Numbered from the stretch's first letter, positions 11,986 through 23,232 are shown. The stretch is DNA of 64,000 nucleotides from Epiperipatus broadwayi (GCA_028023455.1 JAQFVV010000018.1:7721274-7785273); one strand, 5' to 3'. Made by a program: numbers and translations. Notes: generated by a model from the letters alone, not told the origin.

Positions 11986-12805
11986 CTCTGGTATGGTTTA
12001 CACAGGCAACTTGCTTATGTTTCTTATAAGTGCCTTTACTGTCTTTAGGACTAGACTTGGCTGTTTGTCTTTTTAATTTCAGACATGCTGCCTTTATATG
12101 TCCTACACACTTGCAAAACATGCATGTTGCTTTGCGGTATGGACATTCTGTATGCATGTGCTCATTGCATCTATAACAATGCCTTAGACTATTTGATGCT
12201 GAATTATTTGCACTGACTGAGTGCTTGGGTGACCCAGTGTTATGCTCAATTTTTTGCACTTCATACTTTATAAGTCTTTTTAATGGGTTAGCTTGACTAG
12301 CTATAGTTTCTGCTAGTCTTGCTTGAGCTACCACTGTCTCAAAATCTAGGTCTGGAATCATTAACATTTTCAGCCTCAAATTGTGATCGTTTATGCCACA
12401 AATAAAACGATCATGAAGTGCTTCATTCATGAAGTCTTTGAAATCGCACTTCAAGGCTAATATACAGATTTGTGTTGCAAATTCTCTAGCTGTTTCACCC
12501 TGTTCTTGTATGCTGAGATTAAAATGGTATCTTTGCATTATTGTCAAGAGTTTAGGATAAAAATACTCTGTGAGAATTGTCAACACTCTATCAAAATCCA
12601 GCTCAGTTGGGATTACAGCCATAGATTGAGACTTGAATATTTCGTATGTTTGTGGGCCTATTGTGGTCATTAGTGTGGCTAACTTTATCTCAGGCTTTTT
12701 TATATTGTTAGCCTGTAGATAAAAAATCAAACACTCTTTATAATTTGGCCAGCTCTCAGGTTGAGCCGGATCAAAAGATTCCATAGAGCCGATTGCTTTA
12801 GCCAT
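11951..12805 (-). CDS. gag: Gag (capsid-nucleocapsid) of Ty3/gypsy element
   Basis: 284 residues from an ATG at 12803-12805. The first 170 residues fit the gypsy Gag capsid region, including a W-P-x-Y segment near residue 20, an L-T-E-Y-F-Y-P-K stretch (78-85) and a GETAREFA helix start (103-110). Residues 210-221 form a shortened CX2CX4HX2C knuckle and 228-241 a regular CX2CX4HX4C knuckle. Gag binds element RNA and forms the particle shell. The first knuckle is two residues shorter than usual between His and the last Cys, which may weaken RNA binding or be normal in this family. The last 12 or so residues are out of frame with the protease and have a low-complexity look, consistent with reading past a frame change. 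It is followed on the same transcript by the protease. Confidence 0.85.
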   Translation of the reverse strand: MAKAIGSMESFDPAQPESWPNYKECLIFYLQANNIKKPEIKLATLMTTIGPQTYEIFKSQSMAVIPTELDFDRVLTILTEYFYPKLLTIMQRYHFNLSIQEQGETAREFATQICILALKCDFKDFMNEALHDRFICGINDHNLRLKMLMIPDLDFETVVAQARLAETIASQANPLKRLIKYEVQKIEHNTGSPKHSVSANNSASNSLRHCYRCNEHMHTECPYRKATCMFCKCVGHIKAACLKLKRQTAKSSPKDSKGTYKKHKQVACVNHTRGDIWVYIHYHY

Positions 12806-13084
12806 CTTTTTTATTTATGCTGAGTAACCACTTGTACTTGTTTTTGTAGTTACGTTGCTGTAACTAACTGAATGAAGCTTTTAAACCAATAGAGCGAGCT
12901 TTTATGCTGTCTTGCAAATAAAGCTCTTGTGATTGGTTGAAGCTTCTAATTGACATGCCTTTATGTCTGTGGTCAATTTTATTCAACAGTTTTACGTTAT
13001 TTTTCTAATAAAAAATACCACCGTAATGAAATTACGGTAATGTAAATTTTTTTCCAAAACAAAAAATAATAAAACAAATACACT

Positions 13085-13300
13085 CTTGCATATCTGTTAA
13101 AACTGGCATATTTTATAATATAATTTTCCAGCTGTGAGGGAAATTTTCTCTGTTACTGCACCAGATCTGTTTAAACTGGCATAGTTTATTCTAATTTTTC
13201 CAGCCGTGAAGGAAAAATTTCTGTCCAACTGTGCCAAATCTGTTGGCCTGTTAGCTGCCCCAAATCTGGTGTAGTTGGCCTGTTGACTGCACCCCAAATC
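13085..13300 (-). repeat. Tandemly repeated leader with iterated primer-site-like motif
   Basis: Two imperfect units of about 73 bases (each with ACTGGCATA and TTTTCCAGC) are followed by two shorter units of about 26-35 bases. On the minus strand each unit carries a variant of AGATTTGGGGTGCAG: ATTTGGGGTGCAG, ATTTGGGGCAGC, ATTTGGCACAG and ATCTGGTGCAG. The first copy abuts the 5' LTR, where the primer-binding site should be. Confidence 0.7.
13285..13296 (-). promoter_or_regulatory. Candidate primer-binding site of gypsy element
   Basis: On the minus strand TGGGGTGCAGTC begins about five bases inside the 5' LTR end. It starts with TGG, the complement of a tRNA CCA end. I could not assign the tRNA. 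Confidence 0.4.
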
Positions 13301-13891
13301 TGTTGTGTTTGGTTAGGCTTGCAGGTTCATTACCAAACCAACAGATACAAAAGGAACAACTACTCAGCAAATAATATGTATAATTTATTAGTACAAAATA
13401 TATACACAGTTAGTTAACAAATGTACAAATACAGTTGATATGCTTCAATGCTGAGATAGTCGTGCAAAGTATGTAACTCACTTCCAGCTAATGATTAGCC
13501 TGCATCATGAGTTCTGGTAAGAAGACTCTTCCAGCTATGTAGTTAGCTTGCCTCGAGTCAGCTCTAGTTTAGATGTAGCAGTTTCCAGTCCATAGGTGGA
13601 CTGGCCTTACTGCGTGGATGTCTCAATAATGCCTAGATAAATACCTTTGCTGATGGCAGAAGGTTTAATGGAGTTTGTTCTGTCATTCAGGTTAACAGAA
13701 GTAATTGCTCTCTGCCTTGCCTCCAAAAGGCTGACTATTTAAAGGCAGATCCCCTATCTTATTGGAAACATGTGGATTCGGTGCACGAACCCCAGTGAAG
13801 GTTTTAATCCCTTTGGATAGCAACTGGGTGCTAGCCAATCGGGCAAGGAATCTGGAATAGTCCACTTCTGAAGGCGGGGTCAGATATGACA
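13301..13891 (-). repeat. 5' LTR of gypsy element
   Basis: 591 bp; begins TGTCATATCTG and ends AACACAACA on the minus strand. A TTTAAATAG TATA-like box is present in the reading direction, and AATAAA lies on the minus strand at 13383-13388. This LTR would drive gag transcription. Confidence 0.9.
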
Positions 13892-13896
13892 ATTAA
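13892..13896. repeat. Right target-site duplication (ATTAA)
   Basis: Matches 10626-10630 exactly and abuts the LTR end. Confidence 0.75.
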
Positions 13897-14310
13897 TAAT
13901 GATAATAATAAAGACGTAAATGGAGAAGAATTGTATGAAGAACTATGTCTATTTAAAATCTTATTTTCAAATGAATTATCTCAATTCAAAGATCTACTTG
14001 ATGTTCTAAGTTACATTCAGGAAAATGATTTGACCGTTTCATTGCCAAATTTGTTGATATCAATACAAATTATAATGGAGAGAGATCATTTTTAAAGTTA
14101 AAAATTATAAAAAATTATTTACGTTCGATAATTACACAAGATCGGTTGGTAAATTTGTCAATAATAGCTATAGATAATGACATATGCAATACTCTAAATG
14201 TTGATGATAATGTAATTAAATTTTCATTAAAAACCAGTCAACACTTAGACAATCTCAATATCATTAAAAGTCAACAAATTAAAACTGTTGTCAAGGCAAT
14301 CTCCTTTTAA
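13897..14310 (+). pseudogene. Decayed C-terminal dimerisation domain of a hAT-family transposase
   Basis: Two frames together resemble the hAT dimerisation region (as in ZMYM/TTF-type hAT proteins). The first frame, to a TAA at 14093-14095, contains ELYEELCLFKILF, DLLDVLSYIQEND and SLPNLLISIQII. The second frame, from about 14077 to TAA at 14308-14310, contains ERSFLKLKIIKNYLRS, ITQDRLVNLSIIAIDND and a final variable tail. The usual linker between these parts (the P-V-S-x-A-x-x-E-R-S-F region) is largely missing, which fits a small deletion that also broke the frame. In live hAT proteins this domain brings transposase subunits together. The zinc finger and catalytic core are not visible on either side of the gypsy insertion, so this is a fossil fragment. 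Confidence 0.7.
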
Positions 14311-14327
14311 CAATAAACGTGTATTCC

Positions 14328-14371
14328 ATCTTTACTAATGGTCCGTGGATTCCATCTTTACTAATGGTCCA
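14328..14371. repeat. Short tandem duplication, 20-base core at 26-base spacing
   Basis: TCCATCTTTACTAATGGTCC occurs twice, 26 bases apart and identical. Confidence 0.9.
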
Positions 14372-16925
14372 ATATACTTATATAGACACTAAAGATTGCA
14401 ACTTGACCATAGAGATTGAAATTATTGATACAAAGAAGTTTAAGTAAACTTCTTTAATTAAAAGGGAAAATATAAACTCTTCTGAAAGCAGCCTAATAAA
14501 TAGTCACTTATAACATTACAACTTATAATTATACATATTATCTTTAATAAATGTAAATAAAATCACTTAGAATTTCTTTTTTCAGGGGCAGGGGGTGGAG
14601 GCATCAATTACTGTTTTGCATGAGGACGCTAATGATTCTTCCTCCGGCCCTGCATGTAGATTTAAAAGTTGTTTTTTTTAAATATTTTTTAACTTTATAC
14701 GTAATTCAGAATATGAATTTCATGCTGCTTAAAAACACTTCTGAAGTCTTAATTAATAAGATTATTTTTCAGTAAATATATAATACTAATATAATGCCAG
14801 TTTTGATATTTGGAAAAAATTTGAACATTTATTCTTTTTCTTAAAAAGTCTCACTGCACTCTGAGTCATTTTGTCATCTCTGTGAAAATTAATTAGAGAT
14901 TTTATTTCCTTAGATCAAATCCACTAAGGTTTAAATAAGCAAATTAACTGATTTTATATTTCCTATTAATCAAGCATCTATAAATAGGTTTAAAAAAATT
15001 ACAAGAAATGTGTAATATGTTATTTGAGAAATATAAAAATAAGTTTACACTTCAGAATAATAGCTTAGGATAAAAATGCAGTATACTGAATAAATTGAAT
15101 ATGTAGAAAAATTGATTAAAGAATAGTAAATAAATTTTGGTTTCATCAAACTTATGCAAAAATTAAGTAGATGTCGTCAACTGGAATCCTAGAATCGAAT
15201 CGTTAAAGAAAATATCAAAATAATACGATGCAATAGCTTAAAGTCTTAAAGGAATTGAAATTCCATTTATCTCTTTTCAAATCTATAAACTACGAAACAA
15301 AATTGAGTACTTGATACGGCACTTGAATGTGGTGAAACATTAAATATGATCGTGGTTTTATTTCTGATATTTGAGCTTAGCCTAAAGAATATCCATTTCT
15401 CTGAGAATTAGTGTAGTGGTAGAGTGAGAAAACTAAGAGATTCTGGATCAAAATATTCATAATTTCCCAATAAATTAAATATTTTATTATTATAAAATCC
15501 ATTGTCTTTTCGTAATGATTATAGTATCTGTTATCTTGAATTGTAGATAGCATCATTTTTAACAATAGAAAAATTAAAAAAACAGTGAGGATTAGTATTC
15601 GTAATTAACGTTAACTTAACTGGTCGAGTTGTGTGTATACATTTTACCGTTTGACTAATTAGACACTAGGCTATCATTATCAAACGATTATATCCAATCA
15701 AAATCATTTAATTTATCACTGTGTATTCAACCAGAGACTGGTCTACTGGTTGAAATATTAAAGCAGCTTTATAGAGAAGTAATTGTGTGTTTTTTATTTT
15801 GTTTTTATTTTTCCTTTAGTTAGTTCGTATATTTATCTAAATAGTTAGAGATACATAAAACTAATATAAGCAGATTATATTATTAAGCTGGATGAATGTC
15901 TATAGACTAATATTTTTGAGATTCGCATTACCTTAGAGTGTACTATATACATATGAATGAGGAAGTGACTAATCAGTAAGAAAAATAAGTTTCTTTGTTG
16001 TTAAATTTATTTACTTCTCCATCTCTCTCTCTCATTAGCTTTTTTTTTTTTTTAAATGTAGGTGAGTATAAAAATAAAAGAATAACAATAGCTTAGTCAA
16101 CTTTTTAAAGACTAATTTGATGGAAATAGAATAATACAAAAAAACAAAATCATTTATTACTATTGCATTTGTTTTAAATAATACAAAAAAAAAAAATCAT
16201 TTATTAATATTGCATTTATTTTAAAAAACAAATAAATAAAAAGAATTTCCGACCTACTAGCCTATTTAAAATTATTACAAATAAAAATAATAAAACAGTT
16301 AAATTAAGTAATTATGTATTTAACCTAAACTGTATACATTTTAAAAAATACAAATTATTTTTTTAAAAAAATACTAATAAAATTATACATTTTTATAAGC
16401 TTTCTGCAATTAATTCTTATAAGTAAAATAAAACTCGAAGCAATAAATAAAAAATAAAAATACGTCATTATCACCATTATCGGTCAGTAATTGCTTACTG
16501 GGAGCGATTTTTTTCAAAATGTTCTATAGCAATCTATGACATCATGGCTTGAGGCGAAAAGAATGTCAGGCAAGAATTGAAATATAAAACAAAATATGAA
16601 TAGTAAACATTATTTGGAAAAGTCAAGTAATTTCCAGAAATAATCAAATACTACTTTAAAAATAAATAAACTTTATTTTAACTTCTTTCAGAACATAAGA
16701 TATTCTGGGGTTATCACACCTGGCCGGTAGTAATTCAAATGAGTAATTGGATTAGAAAATTGATTCTATTTTTGCCATTTCAAGATAATTAGATCTGAAC
16801 AATATGAAACTTGATCATACTCCAATGAAGTGTTGAGAACTTCTTTTGGCAAACAAAACATCATAAAGTAAACTTGGCATTCCAGATAGAATAAACAAAG
16901 TTTAGTAATTAACCTATTCATTCAA
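14372..16925. other. Non-coding AT-rich DNA
   Basis: No gene recognised apart from the tRNA-like head at 15400. Around 16134-16220 two direct copies of an AATACAAAAA...AAATCATTTATTA...TTGCATTT segment lie about 55 bases apart. Confidence 0.6.
15400..15470 (+). repeat. tRNA-like SINE head (relic)
   Basis: TTAGTGTAGTGGTAGAG (from about 15408) fits a box A. The box B region (ATTCTGGATCAAAA) is degenerate. No cloverleaf is intact. Confidence 0.35.
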
Positions 16926-16929
16926 TATA

Positions 16930-17775
16930 CAAAATATTTTATTATAGTAAAGAGAGAGATTTGAATTTAGGATTTTCAGTCTATATTCATCTTCCACTTC
17001 ATCTCATGTTCACACACATGTGAAAAGATAAATGATCCACAATATATATATTTTTTTTTTTTATTTATTTGCCCACCAGGGGGGGTGGGGAAATGTTAAA
17101 TTGATTTAATTTTCCCAAAATGTATTTTTTTATATATATATTATCCAGAATCAGCACTCAACAGTTGGGCCAGATTATAATCTCCCGCATTATATGCAAT
17201 CAGTGCTTGGCTTATCCTCCAACAATTCAATAGTTCATTTCATTTAAAAAAGTGGTGGAACACTCAAAGCTCTGAGTGGATTTGATATTGTAGTCATACC
17301 CATATAGACATTAAATCAATCTAAACCCTCAATTATCATAGTATAAGTACAGTCAATCCCTCTTATATAAATAGATACATAATGGTCTGATAATATAAGG
17401 GGTTATGTTAAATGTAATGTCTACATGGATATAACTACAATATCAAATCCAAGAACTTTGAGTGTTCCATCACTGGTTTTTCAATGAAATGGATGGTTGA
17501 GTTGTTAGTGGAGTGAGAAGATTGGAGCATGTTCTTAAAGTTTAAGGAATTTCTATTTTAATATAAGCCTAGCACTGATTGTATATATGTGTGGGAGATT
17601 ATGATCTGACCCAACTGGTGAGTGCTGTTTCTGTATAATATATATATATTTGAAATCATTTATCTTTTTCACATGTGTGTGGTCATGTGTATTGGTTGTT
17701 TGAAATGGAGTGAAGGATGAATATAAACAGAAAATCCTAAGTTCAATTCTTTTTTTATTAAAATTTAGTAATGTT
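16930..17775. repeat. Long imperfect palindrome (fold-back element), about 0.85 kb
   Basis: The left half (about 16930-17365) is matched in reverse complement by the right half (about 17380-17775). Landmarks are GGAACACTCAAAG (left, near 17260) with CTTTGAGTGTTCC (right, near 17456); GATATTGTAGT with ACTACAATATC; and TTAGGATTTTCAG (left) with CAGAAAATCCTAAG (right). The arms appear about 80% identical. The left arm carries an extra G-rich insertion (CCACCAGGGGGGGG near 17074-17085) absent from the right arm. It has no coding capacity. The likely nature is a non-autonomous fold-back DNA transposon or a large MITE. Confidence 0.8.
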
Positions 17776-17986
17776 TTGACAAATATTTGGGAAGGATGAG
17801 GGTGTGAAAGTGATTATTATTAAAATAGTGGATCATAGTTACTACAAATCTCAGTGCTAAAGTTTAATATTACTTTTAGACTTTTGTACAATCTTGTACT
17901 GCAATAATAAGTGAAAAGACATTAGGAAGAATACTAAAAGCCCAGGAGTTTACCAGAAAACACTCTGCTGGCTCCTCTGCATAAGC

Positions 17987-18386
17987 CAGGGGTCCCCAAC
18001 CTTTTTGCACTTAAGAGCACATTCTATAATACCGGCCAGGTGGCGGGCACCATTTATTTTTTTCAACCAGATGGCGGGCACCATTTATTTTTTCAATGTA
18101 AATTTATAGTTGGATATTGTTAATAATACACATAATGTACAAAAAAATATTTATTTCAAAAATAAAATTTTAAAATATAATTAACGTTTATATTTTTACG
18201 CTGTAAAAGTATAGTATGCCCTACAATTTGATTACAATATAATACAATAATTTATAAAAAAATTTAAAAATTAAATTTATTTGTATGAGATAAATAATTT
18301 TTTATTGTGTTGGGATAGCGGCGGGCACATGTAAAATGGTCTGTGGGTGCCATGGTGCCTGCAGGCATAGGGTCTGGGGACCCCTG
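17987..18386. mobile_element. Non-autonomous hAT transposon (400 bp)
   Basis: The ends are inverted repeats: CAGGGGTCCCCAACC on the left, and on the right TGGGGACCCCTG, giving 12 perfectly matched terminal bases. This start is typical of hAT superfamily non-autonomous elements. The flanking 8-mers GCATAAGC (17979-17986) and CCATAATC (18387-18394) agree at six of eight positions, consistent with an aged 8-bp target duplication. A subterminal GGCGGGCACCATTTATTTTT is repeated in tandem (near 18042 and 18073). The AT-rich centre has no ORF; it would need a transposase from elsewhere. Confidence 0.88.
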
Positions 18387-18394
18387 CCATAATC

Positions 18395-20519
18395 CAACTG
18401 CATTTTAAAAGTTTTCTTTGTATAAACTTTTAATTCATTTTTAGCAAAGAAGGAAAGAAAAATTTGAAATTTTTAAAAATTTTATTTTAACAATGTTCTT
18501 GTAATTAATATTATTAATAATTATTAATTACAAGAGTTTTTATTATATGATTAATGGATTTTGCCCAAAAGTCTAGTTTGATTTTCATTATGGATACCAG
18601 TATAATACCTTGTGTAATAAAATGGTGATTTCAAGAGGTAAATATTTCTAATCAAGTTTTACTTGAGAAATCAAAAAATGGGATTGGACAACTGAGCAGA
18701 ACTGTTGTATTCAGACAGTACATTAATATCCCATAATCACATATCATCTAACAATACTAATCATTTTTAGTGAGTACTATGATTTGATATATTTATCTAT
18801 TTTATATTCAGGTAGCTAAATAGCTTATACTTTTTCATCTTTTTTTCTTCTTTCATTGTAATTAAAGTTTTCACATTTACAAAATGAAATGAAAAATGAT
18901 TCTTAGAAACATCATGTAGAAAATAAAAAATTTCCAAAATCAGAATCAAATAGATTATATTGTTAAAAGACTAAAAAATCTAATCCAGGAAATATAACTT
19001 TTTTTTACAGAAATGGGCTAATAAAATATCATTTATTCTCCTCAGAGTCTAAGATGACTTTAAGAACTAATATGATGATTTTTAAAATATTAAAAGAGTA
19101 TGTAAGTTTTTCATTATTTTATTTTCATTTATTTTTTAATTGTTGTTAAAAATTTGATTAATCACAGATAAAGTACATTGAAAACAAACTATAATATTAA
19201 ATTAACTTTGTTGGCAAAATTGTTATCCATGAGTGGAGTTCTTTTACTCAATCTTTTTCTTCATGCCAATAAGTTTGATAAAATAGTAAAACCCACATTA
19301 AGTTTTTCTTAACTTTGTGTTTGGTCAGAATAAGGAATGAAAAACTACAAAAGCCGTATACTCTTTTTATTATTTCAGAAATCTTTACAACTATTCTAAG
19401 ACCCATTAGCTCTGAGAGAATATATAAAATTTTAGAAAATAACTATCATAATTTGAATATTTTTTTTTACTGTGTTTGAATTAGAGTTCATTAAAGATTT
19501 TCAACAATCTATTTTTTTGTTTTAATTATGAGAAATTTTTCATTTTTGTTGAAGATTTCTACATCTATTTCTTAAAGCTTTTTTTATTTTATATGTAAAA
19601 ATTATATCATCTAGTTCATCTTAAATTATGTGGGTTTTTTTAACATTGTGGTATCCAATAAAAAAAAGCCAAACTATCAATTATTATTTTTTCCTACATC
19701 ATCAACTCATCTTCATTTTACTGATTTACAAAATAAAAATGACTCTCAACTTTTTTGGAGTATATGGCTAAATAGATGACTAATGTTTAAGTTGTGCTAA
19801 TAATTTTAAGAGACAGTGTTTAATTATAAGAATAATTTCACTTATATTTCTAAAACTAGTTCAGTATAACATCCTCTTTGTATGAACACTGGCTACAATT
19901 TATTACTGTATATTTTATTTGGATATGTGTCTGCTAGGTATAAAAAGCTTATTGATAATTCAATTAAAGCTACATTTTTAAATTGAACAAATAAACAACA
20001 CATTTTAAAAAGAGAAATTAGAATATTTATGTATTCTCATGCACATGAGTTGACAATTTTATTTTGCAAAAGATTTGCTGGCAAAGGCATTATATTTTAA
20101 GCAAAATGTTAAATTTTAAAAATTCATATTTTGAATAGCGAAACAAAAAAAAAAGACTACTTTTTAAATGCTTTTGTAGATTTTGGAAAATCTATTAGTT
20201 TGTTTGTTAACTTTTAATCTTTTGGAAGTTAGAATAAAATTTTAAAATTGAGATTTTATATATTTAAATTCAATAGGATTGCTTCAAAATTGATATATAA
20301 TTAAGTTATATCACCCTAATTCATTTGAAACACTTACCTTTTCAATATATCAATTAATTTGATAGATATGAAATAAGGGTGGAAAAGATATTAAAACATT
20401 CAATAATTTAATGTTTTGCAATTAACATTTAATTTTAGAATTTTTATTTGTTTTAAATAATGGTTGCAGAGGACAGTTTAATTTTTTTTTCAATTTAATA
20501 ACATTATTTAAACTATTTT
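18395..20519. other. Non-coding AT-rich DNA
   Basis: No gene recognised. Near 18499-18535 a short palindrome (CTTGTAATTAATA...TATTAATTACAAG) stands out. Confidence 0.6.
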
Positions 20520-22375
20520 AAACTCTTAATGTATATATCATATTTAGTATGTGTACATAATTATATAGTATAATAAATCAGTAACTAAGTTTTCTATATA
20601 AAATTGTTTCTATTTTTATTTTAAAACAATTGTTTTTTAAAGGTGTGCTTGCCATGCATTTTTTTAAATAATTCATTTTGAGAGGCTTAAAATACATGGT
20701 ATAAACAATATGGCTGACTCTAAGTTATCCTATTCAATAATTATGTTTTTTATTTTTTAAAATGATAAAAAAACACAGAAGTCCAAAGAGTTATAATTCA
20801 AATTTTTTTAATGTAAATACAGTATAAAATTTTAAAAAAAATATCATTTAACAGACTATCATAAATGAACAGACAGACATCACTTTTTGGGCCTGTATTA
20901 GCCCATAATTTTAAAAATATTCTACTTAAGCACATAAAAATCCAAAAAGTTGTAATTAACATGTTTTGAATATAAATTAATGACACCACTGATTAAATAT
21001 TCCAAATTTTAATCATATTTCTGAAAGTGATACAATCAAAAAAGAATGTTAAAAAATCACCACATGTAAAACATTGTTAAAAAATTATGATAATTAAGTG
21101 TTCATCAAGTGTTAATATTTTGATATTATATTGTGAATGAATTTATGGCAGGGATAATCTCATTTTTTAAAATTAATTCCATTTACAATTCTAAATTGAA
21201 TGTTAATTTTATGGAAATTTGAAAACCTTTTTCAATAAATTCCATTTAGAACATAATGTTCAAACATTAACACATGATCAACACTTAACACATGGTGCTA
21301 AAATTATTTTTTAAGTATTGGTAACCCATGAGTAAAATTATAGTGATTTTTCTTAATTCCTTATTTTCTCAATCAGTTTTTTAAATATGATCAAAATTTG
21401 GAATCTGCCATTGACAAAACAGAATGCTGTGAAATATTAACATAGTTTGCCCACTGTGACTAAAATTATTGTAAATTTTTTAAATCTTATTTTGCGTGTG
21501 GTGATTTTTTAACATTCCTTTTTTACTTTATCATTTTTGGAAATATGATTAAAATTTAAAATATTTTATTAACAAAACAAAATGCAGTAAAATATTTTCA
21601 AAATTATATGATAGTACTCACCTAAGAAGTATGAAATGATTAACATGTAATTAAACTTTATGTGTGAATGGTGATACATTGTTGCACATGTTCTAAGGAT
21701 CAATCTGTTTGGAAAGGAATGTGGTTATAAGGCTCCAAACATTGTGACTACACTGACAATAGTTTGAAGCTGATGTAGTGAATTTACATTTAAAAATGTT
21801 AATTATAATAAAAGAAATGTTAATTACAACTCTTGAATTTTTATGTGTTCCAGTGAAAAATTTTCAAAATTATGGGATAGTACTTGTCCAAAAAGTGATA
21901 TTTGTCTGCTCATTTGTTATAGTCTACTAAATGCTGTTTTTTAAAATTGTATTTACTATATTTACATTTTAAAAAATGTGACTTATTAACCATTAGACTT
22001 CTGAATTTCTTTATCATTTTAAGAAATAAAAAATGTAATTATTGAACATGATAACTTAGAGTCAGCCATATTGTTTATACTATGTGTTATAAGCTCCTGA
22101 AAATAGATTATTTAAAAAAACAGATGGCAAGCTTACAGCAGGCAAACTACATAAGTACCAAAAAAGAACTAGAAAAATCACATTATTTAAAATAAATGCA
22201 AAAAGTTTTAAAATATTGTGATTTTTTTTTCTTTAGCATTTGTTTTAAAAATAACTGTTTTACAATAAAAATAAATCTATTAATTTAAATAGAAAAGTTA
22301 GTTACTGGTTTATTATACATATACAATTACACATATACTAAATATAATTTATACTTTAAGAGTATAAAATAGAAA
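20520..22375. repeat. Long imperfect inverted repeat (about 1.85 kb) with internal repeats
   Basis: Left-arm landmarks are matched in reverse complement on the right. TATGGCTGACTCTAAGTTATC (near 20710) pairs with GATAACTTAGAGTCAGCCATA (near 22050). CACTTTTTGG (20880) pairs with CCAAAAAGTG (21889). AATGTTAAAAAATCACCACA (about 21046) pairs with TGTGGTGATTTTTTAACATT (about 21497). Outer pairing reaches TATTTAGTATGTG (20545) and the CATATACTAAATATA stretch near 22330. The right arm contains about 200 extra bases (roughly 21610-21800). The inner part also has two direct repeats of about 100 bp (about 21340 and 21499). It is non-coding; a fold-back element enlarged by later changes is most likely. 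Confidence 0.75.
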
Positions 22376-22379
22376 TTCA

Positions 22380-22570
22380 TATAACATTAACAGTATATCT
22401 ATATTAATTTATTGTTGAAATATCCAATGACTTATATATACTATATGTTTGATATTGAATTAAAGTATAATTATATGTATTAAGTGAAGTTCATTTACAA
22501 GTACACATACTAAATATGATATATACATGAAGGGTATACATTTTAACTAATAGCTGAAATATATATATAT
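22380..22570 (-). repeat. Dispersed repeat fragment related to copies at 20.5, 43.5 and 52.2 kb
   Basis: Read on the minus strand it contains ATATTTAGTATGTGTA-like sequence and then GTAAATGAACTTCACTTAAT. The same two blocks occur in the same order at about 43560-43710. The recent LTR retrotransposon is inserted in its terminal TA repeat. Confidence 0.65.
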
Positions 22571-23232
22571 TGTACCGAGATATATTAGGAAGGAGTGTGT
22601 GTGCGTTGGCGGTACATATAATTTAAAAAATAATATTAATTAATAAGCGATTTGTGTAAATATTAATAAAATTAAAAGTTTGTGTAAGGTAAAATAAAAT
22701 AAAGATTTTTTTCTCATAGACAGGTGAGCATTAAAAGCATAAAATAAATAGTTTTCTAAAATATAATTTTGAGTCGTATTAAATAAAAGCTAAAAAAATT
22801 AAGAATTGATATAATTAGGTTTGATTTGATTAGAAATTTGATTTGACTAAACTGAAATTCGATTTAAAATTGCTTTAAGAAAAAAAAAAAAAAGAAAAAG
22901 CAAGGTGGAATTCGTTTTGTCTTATAATCATAATAAAAAGAAAAATTATATGTGTAATTGAATGAATGTAATAAACAATGGGAGCTAATGACAAACCTAA
23001 GAAATTTCCAGCAAATGGCTAATTAGTGCAAATAACTTTAACAAAGAAATTGGAAAAACTTTAACAAAAGAATTGAAATGACTATAACAAAGAAAGTGAA
23101 ATAACTCTAGCAGGGAATACAAAGAAATTAAATAACCAATGCGAACACCAGAAAATCAGCACGGACCATAACTGAAACACCAGAGGATTAGTTACGTATT
23201 GTAGATTGAATCCGCGAGATAAGAACTGTAAA

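Larger units (their letters stand above)
10631..13891 (-). mobile_element. Internally deleted Ty3/gypsy LTR retrotransposon
   Basis: Two direct repeats of about 600 and 591 bp bound an internal region of only about 2.07 kb. Read on the minus strand the element starts TGTCATATCTG, has a leader with repeated primer-site-like motifs, a Gag ORF with two zinc knuckles, an aspartic protease, then a short integrase-tail-like segment, a polypurine tract and the 3' LTR. Reverse transcriptase, RNase H and the integrase core are missing, so it cannot move by itself. Flanking ATTAA duplications show that the insertion is otherwise complete. The two LTRs look about 95% identical by eye, so it is not brand new. 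The Gag most resembles K02A2.6-like gypsy elements of invertebrates. It landed directly beside, or within, a decayed hAT transposase fragment. Confidence 0.9.

Noticed and set aside
13097-13297. 66-codon minus-strand frame in the gypsy leader
   Set aside because: Covers the non-coding tandem leader repeats upstream of gag; no Gag-like or other motif.
13692-13892. 66-codon minus-strand frame in the 5' LTR
   Set aside because: Lies wholly inside the LTR upstream of the expected transcript start; not kept in the other LTR because of indels.
17345-17420. pogo/Tigger-like transposon end (CAGTCAATCCCTC) at the palindrome centre
   Set aside because: It lies at the fold centre of the larger palindrome and no matching second end or TA duplication was found.
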